The notes under the pieces were generated by a model. It did not search any database. It worked only from the letters and a program-made list of their open reading frames with translations, and was not told the DNA's origin. The position numbers and the translations under genes were made by a program. A stretch of DNA of 64,000 bases from Bufo bufo (lineage: Eukaryota > Chordata > Amphibia > Anura > Bufonidae): the NCBI RefSeq assembly GCF_905171765.1, contig NC_053390.1:212727359-212791358 (forward strand), in the 5' to 3' direction. This document shows, in pieces, positions 55,438 to 64,000 of this stretch. Numbering within the stretch: position 1 is the first letter of the stretch; every line of letters starts with the position of its first letter.

Positions 55438-56600
55438 GGCCCCTTGCAGACGAGCGTGTCCGGATGCGTCCCGGTGCATTGCAGCAAACCCACGCGAGTA
55501 GGAACGCAATTGCAGTCAGTTTTGACTGCGATTGCGTTCCGATGTTCAGTTTTTATCGCGCGGGTGCAATGTGTTACATTGTGTGGTACCCAGACCCGAA
55601 CTTCTTCACAGAAGTTCAGGTTTGGGTTAGTTGTAGTGTAGATTGTATTATTTCCCCTTATAACATGGTTATAAGGGAAAATAATAGCATTCTGAATACA
55701 GAATGCATAGTACAATAGGGCTGGAGGGGTTAAAAAAAATTAAATAAAATTGAACTCACCTTAATCCACTTGTTCGCGCAGCCGGCATCTCTTCTGTCTT
55801 CTTTTGTGAAGAATAGGACCTCTGACGTCACTACGCTCATCACATGGTCCGTCACATGATCCATCACTATGGCCCCTAAGACCTAAGGCAAGTGAGGTGA
55901 ACGCATTGCACCCGCACTGAATCCGAACCCATTCATTTCTATGGGGCTGTGCACATGAGCGGTGATTTTCACGCATCACTTGTGCGTTGCGTCACTACGC
56001 TCATCACATGGTCCGTCACATGATCCATCACTATGGCCCCTAAGACCTAAGGCAAGTGAGGTGAACGCATTGCACCCGCACTGAATCCGAACCCATTCAT
56101 TTCTATGGGGCTGTGCACATGAGCGGTGATTTTCACGCATCACTTGTGCGTTGCGTGAAAATCGCAGCATGCTCCTCTTTGTGCGTTTTTCACGTAACGC
56201 AGGCCCCATAGAAATAAATGGGGTTGCGTGAAAATCGCAAGCATCCGCAAGCAAGTGCGGATGCAGTGTGATTTTCACGCATGGTTGCTAGGTGACGATC
56301 GGGATGGGGACCCGATCATTATTATTTCCCCTTATAACATGGTTATAAGGGAAAATAATAGCATTCTGAATACAGAATGCATAGTACAATAGGGCTGGAG
56401 GGGTTAAAAAAAAAATTAAAATTTTTTTAACTCACCTTAATCCACTTGTTCGCGCAGCTGGCATCTCTTCTGTCTTCTTTTGTGAAGAATAGGACCTTTG
56501 ATAACATCACTACATTCATCACATGGTCCGTCACATGATCCACCACCATAGTGATGGATCATGTGACGGACCATGTGATGTGTAGTGACGTCATCAAAGG
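55438..56600. mobile_element. MITE-derived insertion in DIRS copy 3, right end missing
   Basis: TAA at 55435-55437 precedes GGCCCCTTGCAGACGAGCG, a TWA-MITE end. The interior matches the MITE at 25043-29470 (GCACATGAGCGGTGATTTTC, CATTCTGAATACAGAATGC). No matching right end was found. It holds a direct duplication of about 168 bp. RNase H sequence of the DIRS host is missing here, so insertion was accompanied by deletion. Confidence 0.7.
55823..56156. repeat. Direct duplication, about 168-bp unit
   Basis: The block CGTCACTACGCTCATCACAT through CACTTGTGCGTTGCGT occurs twice in a row with very few differences. Confidence 0.9.
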
Positions 56601-57060
56601 TCCTTGTGGAAAATCTTGTGGCAGACTTTTTGAGTAGAGACCAACTAAAAGAAGGAGAATGGAGTCTGAATCCAGTAGTGTTCAGTCAGATCTGCGCCAA
56701 ATGGGGTCCTCCAAGGATCGACTTGTTTGCCTCAAGAAAAAACAGGAAGGTGAAAGATTTCTACTCTCTGTCCCTCTAAGATCGCCCTCTGAAAGTGGAT
56801 GCTCTGTCGATACCTTGGCCCAGGGGACTCCTCTATGCCTTCCCTCCATTCCCTCTAATTCCCAAGGTGTTAACAAAGGTTATAGAGGAGAAAGCTCAGA
56901 TAATTCTAATAACACCATTTTGGCCCAGGGGGGCTTGGTTCCTGGTGCTAAAAAGTTTAGCGGGAGAATATTATTGGATTCTTTCACTCCTTCTGGACCT
57001 CTTATCGCAGGGTCCGGTGGTTCTTCCCAGAATTCCTCAGCTCCGCTTAACTGCCTGAAA
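56600..57060 (+). pseudogene. DIRS copy 3 RNase H end and methyltransferase-like region
   Basis: ENLVADFLSRDQLKEGEWSL, GPPRIDLFASRKNRKV, DALSIPWPRGLLYAFPPFPL and ITPFWPRGAWF, split over frames 56585-56779 and 56795-57058. Confidence 0.8.
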
Positions 57061-57189
57061 GGAAAATATTAAGAAGTAAAGGCCGTTCCGATGTAGTAAT
57101 CTCCACTCTGTTACAGAGTAGGAAGCCGGTAACATCGGAAATTTACCTGAGATCCTGGGAAGTCTCCTTGCTGTTTGTGAATGGCGCAT

Positions 57190-57995
57190 GAGATCCCTCC
57201 ATGGCTCCAAACATTGGGTCGATCCTAGACTTCCTACAAGCAGGCCTTGACAATGGTCTGACTGTGAGTACTCTAAAGGTTCAAGTGGCAGCATTAAGCG
57301 CATTTATGGGGACAAAATTGGCAGACCTTGATCTTATTAGAAGATTTTTTTTAAGGGAGCATCTAGGATACGCCCAAAGCTTAGATCTTCTGTTCCACCT
57401 TGGGACTTAAATCTAGTCCTGTCTAGGTTGATGCATCCCCCTTTGAACCTATTATTGGAAATACCCTTAAGATTGTTGACACTAAAGACGTTTTTTTTGT
57501 TGGCCATTACAACGGCTAGGAGAGTAGGAGAGATTCAAGCTTTTTCTATCTTGCCTCCTTACCTAACAGTTTTTGATGATAGAATTGTTTTGAGACATGC
57601 CCCGGAATTCCTCCCTAAAGTCGGATTCAGGTTTCACTGTCAATAAGAAATCTCTCTACCTTCCTTTTGTTCCCAGGCGGGTTCGGATAAAGAGAAGTTA
57701 TTCCACAACTTGGACGTCAGGAGATGTGTCCTTCAGTACCTCGAATCTACAAAGGACCTGAGGAAGTTTAAACCAGCTGTTGGTTCAATATCTGGAACTT
57801 AATCGTGGGATGGCAGCTAGCAAGGCGTCCATTGCTCGGTGGATTAAGTCTTGTATTGTTTTGGCTTACAAGAAAGAGTTCTCCTCCTCCTAATTTGGCT
57901 GCGTCTTGGGCTGAGGGCGCCTCTGCTTCTCCTGAAGAAATTTGTCGGGCCGCCAGTTGGTCGAGCCCTTGTACTTTCTTTAAACACTATTAATT
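57190..57995 (+). pseudogene. DIRS copy 3 tyrosine recombinase
   Basis: 57201-57410 has ILDFLQAGLDNGLTVSTLKVQVAALSAF. 57428-57646 has PLRLLTLKTFFLLAITTARRVGEIQAF (catalytic Arg). 57805-57993 has AASWAEGASASPEEICRAASW and CTFFKHY, with the catalytic Tyr immediately before a TAA stop. The His-Arg HSTR block is missing, apparently lost by deletion near 57890. Confidence 0.85.
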
Positions 57996-58053
57996 AGACA
58001 TTTATGCCAACAAGGACTTATCCTTCGGTCGGAAAGGTTTTGTCTGCCGTTGT

Positions 58054-58076
58054 CCCCCCCCCCCCCCCCCCCCCCC
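58054..58076. repeat. Poly-C run of 23
   Basis: An uninterrupted C homopolymer in the 3' part of DIRS copy 3, placed where copies 1 and 2 encode the end of the recombinase (SAV-PP). Length may be unreliable in the assembly. Confidence 0.9.
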
Positions 58077-58095
58077 AATGACTACTCTGTTATTC

Positions 58096-58197
58096 CTCCA
58101 GGTGGTGCCGTTGCAGAGGCGTGGGGAAAAGATGAAAGATGAAAATTATTTTTACCGGTAATTGGATTTTCCTTTAGCCTCCACAACGGCACAAGGA
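58096..58197. repeat. DIRS copy 3 internal complementary region
   Basis: CCAGGTGGTGCCGTTG...CGTGGGGAAAAG complements the left end. TTACCGGTAATTGGATTTTC then CCTCCACAACGGCAC complements the right end. Confidence 0.88.
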
Positions 58198-58489
58198 ATT
58201 CCCACCCAGTTGCTCATTATGCAAAAAAATAAAATATATATACATTTTTTCTGTTGCTCATGTAACTGAAGCAAGTCATATTTTTGTTGTATCATGTCAA
58301 ACTTTATTAAATCGTGGTAGCTACTTCTGAGTCATAGGTAATTAACTGGAGAAGGTGAGAGGGAGGCGGCCTTTTATTCACTGATCTCACAGTTGTTTCC
58401 TGTCCCTGAGAAGGTGGGATATCCTCCAAGTGGTGCCGTTGTGGAGGCTAAAGGAAAATCCAGTTAAAGGTAAGAGTACTTTTCATCTT

Positions 58490-59150
58490 TAGACCTAGTG
58501 GCCAGTGTAAAAAAATGTTTTTTTCATATGGATTGTGACCCCAAAAAAATAATTGCCAAAAGTTCTTAAAAAAAAAAGTGTTTAAAGTGTAACGTTTTTT
58601 AATTCCCTAATGATATAGTACACCATGTTGTATAAGTGCTTTTGTGATTTAAAATTTGATCATTTTCAGTTTTAACTACTAATAACTCCCACGAATGCAT
58701 GCTACTTTCCTATTAAGCAGCTCTCATCTCCCAGCGTTGCCATGTGCAGTCCATCTTCTCAGTATTATAACAAGAGACGGATGAGCTCTGGGAAGAGGAG
58801 CTCAGCCCTGACAGCCTGGAGCTTGGCTGAGGCAGAAAGTGGAGGGGGGAGGGCTGCTTTAGATGGTGATATCTTCTCAATGGTAGCAGCTAGAATACAA
58901 CACCAGAATGACGGCTCTATTCCAAGCAACAGAGGAGAAATCACTGTTAGAAATAGAGTCAGGAATAATTGCGGGTAAAATCAGCTTTTACGTTCAGCTT
59001 CATTCACAGCATCCCGATTTCTATCATTGATATCTTCCCCTGTATTGAACAGATTTATGTCATTCTGGTATTGCCTGAAAGCTTGGAATTTCAGCTTTCA
59101 GACCATACAAAGCCCATAGCTGATACCAAACCAGAGATCTAAGCAGCTAA
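58490..59150. other. Intergenic stretch, nothing recognised
   Basis: No gene or clear element. A short ORF 58742-58978 has no family signature. Confidence 0.5.
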
Positions 59151-60240
59151 AGCTATCAACCTGTTTTACTATCGTTACACATAGCACACCCTAACTGCTG
59201 AAGTTGCTCTACGCATTTCACAAATAATGGCTCATCAGGAGCACTACCAAGAGCATTGCTATTCATAGGGTACAGTTTTGCAGCAAACAAGCCGCCGGCC
59301 CCATGTGCAGAGGCCGCGGCAAACATGCAGGGATTAAGAGGAGGAGGTTCCTCCCCTAAGAGAGATCGAGCCCCTGGGCCAGCCAATCAACGAGGCTGGG
59401 GCGTGGTCCAGCCACGGTTAAGCCCCGCCCCTCGCACGGCCCACTCAGCGGAGCGATCTCTCAGGATGTCAAAACATCACATGCTATAGTTCGTAGGGAC
59501 TAAGACGGCGGTCTATATAACAAATGAGCAGAAATCAATGCAAGAAAGGTAAGGTGACAGCTGTCAGGGGCTGCTAACCCACTCACAATCGTAACAAGAT
59601 CAGCATGCCCCTGCATAGTGCACCGAATAAATGATGAAAATACATAAAGCACAACCTTAGTTAGCTTAGTAAAAACAATGGATCGCACAATAAGATATAA
59701 TAATTGTGGAATAAACCAGATGTACCCATGCTACACGTGGAAATCATGATCAATATATAGGAGCAACGGACAAACCGGGACTTAGGTTGCTCTAGATAAA
59801 GCAAGTAAATGAGTTGTAGTCATTAAGTCCCTCTGGTTTAACCGTGTGCATCCTAAATATCCACTGTGTTTCTTTCTGTAGCAATTTTTTATCCAAGTCT
59901 CCACCTCTTGGGGATCTTCCGATTACTTCCACACCTTGGAATTTGACCGCCCCAATGTCCTGAATATGTTGGGAAAAGACATGTTTAGTAATCGGCGTAT
60001 CTGCACATTTACGGATGTTTTTCAGGTGTTCCCCGATCCTCCTGCAAAATTCACGCACCGTTTCTCCCACATATTGTTTGCCACAAACACGTGGACAGGT
60101 ATACCACCCCTATTGTACAGCAGTTGATGAATGATCTAGTGAAGGTTTCACCCGTGACAGTGCAGATAAATTTGCTGCCAAGTAATATGGCCTTACATGC
60201 CACGCATAATAGGGCATAACAGAAATATATACTGTAAAAT
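59150..60240 (-). mobile_element. Penelope-like (Neptune-type) retroelement fragment
   Basis: The minus strand encodes the end of a Penelope GIY-YIG endonuclease (59792-60115), followed by non-coding sequence with CTACGCATTTCACAAATAAT and CTCATCAGGAG, words usual in Penelope terminal repeats. RT is absent. Confidence 0.7.
59792..60115 (-). pseudogene. Penelope-like GIY-YIG endonuclease, C-terminal part
   Basis: The minus-strand frame reads CGKQYVGETVREFCRRIGEHL, then HVFSQHIQD, VIGRSPRGGDLDKKLLQKETQWIF and GLNDYNSFTCFI. The YVGET stretch with the following Arg and EH is the GIY-YIG core and the Arg/Glu-bearing helix; the tail is the usual ending of vertebrate Penelope proteins. The first GIY tyrosine region lies upstream in sequence that is only partly open. 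Its role is nicking target DNA for RT priming. It is truncated. Confidence 0.82.
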
Positions 60241-60400
60241 TAGTTTTTTGCTTTTTCCTCATTTTTGGCATAATCATGGGGAAAAAATCACTTTCTCCTA
60301 TTAGAAATGAGTTTATAGTTGAACACTACAATAATTAAAAACAAACAGATTTTTCTTCTTATGTTCTGTATGAATGTGGGTGGATTGAGGAATATATATA

Positions 60401-60520
60401 CAGTTGCAAGAAAAAGTATGTGAACCCTTTGGAATGATATGGATTTCTGCACAAATTGGTCATAAAATGTGATCTGATCTTCATCTAAGTCACAACAATA
60501 GACAATCACAGTCTGCTTAG
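60401..60520. mobile_element. Solo Tc1 terminal repeat
   Basis: CAGTTGCAAGAAAAAGTATG after TA at 60399-60400, continuing AACCCTTTGGAAT and GTCACAACAATAGACAATCA, is the well-known end of a widespread fish/frog Tc1 family. The rest of the element is missing; another repeat follows directly. Confidence 0.8.
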
Positions 60521-60524
60521 CCTG

Positions 60525-61970
60525 TTACGGACACAGGGCGTACAGGTACGCCCTGATGTCCTGTTACTTAAGGACACAGGGCGTACCTGTACGCCCTGTG
60601 TATTTCCGATCACCGCCACTCGGCGGGCAGAGATCGGAACCCGATTACTGCTCAAATCATTGAGCAGGCACCTTGGCTAAATGTGAGGGGGGGTCCAGTG
60701 ACCCCCCCCCGTGTCTGCGATCGCCGCAAACCGCATGTCAATTCAGACCTGCGGTTTGTGGCATTTACTTTTTGCCGCGTCGATGCCATCGGGTCCCCAT
60801 GCGGCTGTAGGGGGGACCCGATGGCATGGAAGTCAGCGTGATGCCTTCCTTAGACATCTGCACTGTCTTCCGGTGACGAGCCTGTGAGATCCAGCCCCCT
60901 GGATCTCACAGGCCGGAAGCTGTATGAGTAATACACACAGTATTACTCATACAGCCAATGCATTCCAATACAGAAGTATTGGAATGCATTGTTAAAGGGA
61001 TTAAACCCCCAAAAGTTGAAGTCCCAAAGTGGGACAAAAAATAAAGTAAAAAAAAAGTTGAAAAAATAAAGTTTTCCCCCCAAAAATGAAAAATTTCAAG
61101 TAAAAATAAACAAAAACATCATTTTTCCCAAATACAGTTAAAAAAAATTGGTAAAAATAAGGGAATAGACATATTAAGTATCGCCGCGTCCGTATCGACC
61201 GACTCTATAAACCTATCACATGACCTAACCCCTCAGATGAACACTGTAAAAAAAAAAAACTGTGGTAAATAAACCATTACATCACAAAAAGTACAACAGT
61301 AAGTGATCAAAAAGGCGTATGCCCACCAAAATAGTACCAATCTAACCGTCACCTCATCCCACAGAAAATGAGACTCTACCAAAGACAATTGCCCAAAAAA
61401 TAAAAATAACTATGGCTCAGAACATGGAGACACTTAAACATCATTTTTTTTTTTAAAAAAAGCTGTTATTGTGTAAAACTTAAGTAAATAAAAAAAGTAT
61501 ACATATTAGGTATCGCCGCATCCATATCGACCCGCTCTATAAAAATATCACATGACCTAACCCCTCAGGTGAACACTGTAAAAAAAATTTTTTTTTAAAC
61601 TATGCTAAATAAACAATTTTTTGTAATCTTACATCACAAAAAGTGTAAAAGCAAGCGATCTAAAAGTCATATTAACCCCAAAATAGTGCCAATCAAACCA
61701 TCATCTCATCCCGCAAAAAATTAGACCCTATCTAAGATAATCGGTCAAAAACTTAAAAATCATGATTTTTTTTGTTTCAAAAATGAAATCATTGTGTAAA
61801 ACTTACATAAATAAAAAAAATTGGATACCTATTAGGTATCGCCGCGTCCGTGACAATCTGCTCTATAAAAATACCACATCATCTAACCTGTCAGATGAAT
61901 GTTGTAAATAACAAAAAAAAAAAAAAAACTGTGCCAAAACAGCTATTTCTTGTTACCTTGACTCACAATA
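60525..61970. repeat. Dispersed repeat with palindromes and threefold module
   Basis: Opens with an inverted pair (ACACAGGGCGTACAGGTACG and complement). Further palindromes follow (ACTCATACAGC, GGAATGCATT, GGGACCCGATGGCAT). The module ATCACATGACCTAACCCCTC, A-run, AAACTG and TACATCACAAAAAGT occurs at about 61195, 61540 and, diverged, 61840. Confidence 0.7.
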
Positions 61971-61971
61971 A

Positions 61972-62425
61972 GGCCTCTTTCACATGACCGTTTTTTTCCC
62001 CCCGTTTACGGGCCGTTTTTTGCGGTCCGTATACGGTCCGTATACGGAACCATTGATTTCAATGGTTCCGCAAAAAAAACGGAATGTACTCCGTATGCAT
62101 TCCGTTTCCGTTTTTTCCGTTCCGTTTTAACATAGAACATGTCCTATATTTGGCCGCAAATCACGTTCCGTGGCTCCATTAAAGTCTATGGGTCCGTATG
62201 TCTTCCGTATCCGTTCCGTTTTTTGCGGATCCATCTATTGAAAATGTTATGCCCAGCCCAATTTTTTCTATGAAATTACTGTATACTGTATTTGCCATAC
62301 GGAAAAACGGAACGGAAAAACGGAACGGAAACGGAAACACAACGGAAACAAAAAACGGAACAACGGATCCGTTTAAAACGGACCGCAAAACACTGAAAAA
62401 GACATACTGTCGTGTGAAAGAGGCC
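61972..62425. mobile_element. TWA-target MITE, sister of 17222-17643
   Basis: GGCCTCTTTCACATGACCG and CGTGTGAAAGAGGCC with TAA on both sides (61969-61971, 62426-62428). Shares CAATGGTTCCGCAAAAAA and TGCCCAGCCCAATTTTTTCT with the copy at 17222. Confidence 0.85.
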
Positions 62426-62499
62426 TAAGTGTAATATAGAGCAACCAAAAATCATATGTACCCTAAACTAGTACCAACAAAACTTCCACCCTATCCCGT

Positions 62500-63300
62500 A
62501 GTTTTTTAAAATGGGGTCACCTTTTTTTTGGAGTTTCTACTCTAGGGGTGCATCAGGGGGGCTTCAAATGGGACATGGTGTAAAAAAAAAACAGTCCAGA
62601 AAAATCTGCCTTCCAAAAACCGTATGGCATTCCTTTCCTTCTGCGCCCTGCTGTGTGCCCGTACAGCAGTTTACAACCACATATGTGGTGTTTCTGTAAA
62701 CCATAGAATCAGGGCCATAAATATAGAGTTTTGTTTGGCTGTTAACCCTTGCTTTGTAACTGGAAAAAAATATTAAAATGGAAAATCTGCCAAAAAAGTG
62801 AAATTTTTAAATTGTATCTCTATTTTCCATTAATTCTTGTGGAACACCTAAAGGGTTAACGACGTTTGTAAAATCAGTTTTGAATACCTTGAGGGGTGTA
62901 TTTTCTTAGGTGGGGTCACTTTTATGGAGTTTCTACTCTAGCGGTGCATCAGGGGGGCTTCAAATGGGACATTGTGTCAAAAAAAACAGTCCAGCAAAAT
63001 CTGCCTTCCAAAAACCGTATGGCATTCCTTTCCTTCTGCGCCCTGCCGTGTGCCCGTACAGCGGTTTACGACCACATATGGTGTGTTTCTGTAAACTACA
63101 GAATCAGGGCCATAAATATTGAGTTTTGTTTGGCTGTTAACCCTTGCTTTGGAACTGGAAAAAAATATTAAAATGCAAAATCTGCCAAAAAAGTGAAATT
63201 TTCAAATTTTATCTCTATTTTCCATTCATTCTTGTGGAACACCTAAAGGGTTAACAATGTTTGTAAAATCAGTTTTGAATACCTTGAGGGGTGTAGTTTA
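62500..63300. repeat. Two tandem copies of an approximately 396-bp unit
   Basis: GGTGCATCAGGGGGGCTTCA at about 62547 and 62943, CGTATGGCATTCCTTTCCTT, and AATACCTTGAGGGGTGTA at about 62884 and 63280. The copies are nearly identical apart from small indels. The short ORFs in them shadow each other. Confidence 0.92.
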
Positions 63301-63580
63301 TAGAATAGGGTAATTTTTAGGTGGTTTCTATTATGTAAGCCTCACAGTGACTTCAAACCTGAACTGGTCCTTAAAAAGTTGGTTTTTGAAAATTTCTGAG
63401 AAATTTCAAGATTTACTTCTAAACTTCTAAGCCTTGTAACGTCCCCCAAAAATAAAATGTCATTCCCAAAATGATCAGTAGGTATTACTATGTATTATAG
63501 AAGTAGAGAAATTTAAACTTGGAAATTTGCAAATTTGGTATTTTTTTATAAATAAAAGTGAATTTTTTTTACTCCATTTT
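63301..63580. other. End of the dispersed repeat block
   Basis: AT-rich; no gene seen. Confidence 0.4.
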
Positions 63581-64000
63581 ACCAGTGTCATGAAGTACAA
63601 TATCAAAAACAGGCGTCGTTCCACTAAAGAACAAAAAAGAATGGCGCACCATAGGGTAATAACGTTAGAGAAAATAAATAAAATAGGTATCTCCACTGGG
63701 GAGGCTCACCTGATAGGGTTGTGCTAGTTTAGGCACAACTCTAATGTGGACATGTATCAAATTGCCATGAACTCCTCACAACGGATGGTGTGCAGCCTGG
63801 GATGGATACTTCTGTTCAGGGATGCCTGGAATCCCGCAGAGAGCCAGTAGTTCAAATAAAAGAAAGGGTTTCCCACGGCGCAAAAACCACCCAGTAGTTG
63901 GAGTGATAAAGGTTCTTGTTTATTTGGGCAAGTGGTACAACGCGTTTCGGGGTTTAACCCCTTCTTCAGGTACAATTGGCTTGCATACATACAGGTAAAA
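63581..64000. mobile_element. Possible Penelope-like terminal repeat, runs off the window
   Basis: ACAACGCGTTTCGGGG and CCCCTTCTTCAGG at 63938-63970 are characteristic words of frog Penelope long terminal repeats. No coding sequence is seen. The assignment depends on this short motif. Confidence 0.4.

Larger units (their letters stand above)
53012..58489 (+). mobile_element. DIRS-type retrotransposon, copy 3
   Basis: The left repeat (about 53012-53147) and right repeat (about 58340-58489) are inverted: GGGACAGGAAACAACTG and CAGTTGTTTCCTGTCCC, GGTACCACCTGG and CCAAGTGGTGCC. The ICR at 58096-58197 joins both ends. It resembles copy 1 in its ends and gag leader. A MITE with a deletion has removed the RT thumb and most of RNase H (55438-56600). 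Many frame breaks. Confidence 0.88.

Noticed and set aside
62179..62428. ORFs rich in FRFSVPF or RKNGTEKRNGN
   Set aside because: Translations of the AACGGAACG words of a MITE on both strands.

Overview
The window is eukaryotic nuclear DNA, almost certainly from a large-genome frog or toad. It has spliced exons of one vertebrate gene in a sea of transposons typical of anurans: DIRS-type tyrosine-recombinase retrotransposons, Tc1/mariner, hAT-like and TWA- or TTAA-target MITEs, CR1 and L1 LINEs and Penelope. There are no prokaryotic genes, operons, CRISPR arrays or recognisable tRNA/rRNA genes.

The only host gene I can support is RNF34, a RING E3 ligase, on the + strand. Five coding exons are visible: 10606-11004, 13486-13539, 19568-19769, a 30-nt exon at 19927-19956, and the terminal RING exon at 30924-31111. 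They join into one open frame of 290 codons plus stop. The N-terminal exons lie upstream of the window or were not found. The three larger introns are packed with mobile DNA.

Layout: 1-3.8 kb, MITE fragment, a hAT-like element with a pyrimidine minisatellite, and a palindrome. 3.9-9.1 kb, DIRS copy 1, with an L1 inserted in its 5' part. 9.3-31.3 kb, RNF34, whose introns hold a second-site MITE, a Tc1 relic, a gene-poor DIRS copy (13.7-19.5 kb), a fold-back Tc1 with two hAT insertions (21-24.1 kb) and a nested MITE/TTAA element (25.0-29.5 kb). 31.5-35.6 kb, hAT element inside a MITE, full of tandem repeats. 36.3-38.3 kb, broken Tc1. 38.9-49.4 kb, a MITE split by DIRS copy 2, which is itself split by a Tc1, a TA-target MITE and a CR1. 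51.2-52.8 kb, Tc1 with an open transposase. 53.0-58.5 kb, DIRS copy 3. 59.1-64 kb, Penelope remnants, a Tc1 end and dispersed repeats.

The DIRS copies share one plan: inverted terminal repeats, a gag-like ORF, RT/RNase H, a DIRS-specific methyltransferase-like region, a tyrosine recombinase, and an internal complementary region that copies both ends back to back. None is intact. Two Tc1 transposases (39976-41055 and 51421-52476) are uninterrupted and keep DD34E spacing. The observations I rate highest are a candidate conserved phase-0 intron at the start of gag in three DIRS copies, a palindromic minisatellite cassette shared by two unrelated hAT-like elements, and a DIRS insertion ending about 45 bp upstream of an RNF34 3' splice site. 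All homology statements come from reading motifs; no database search was possible.
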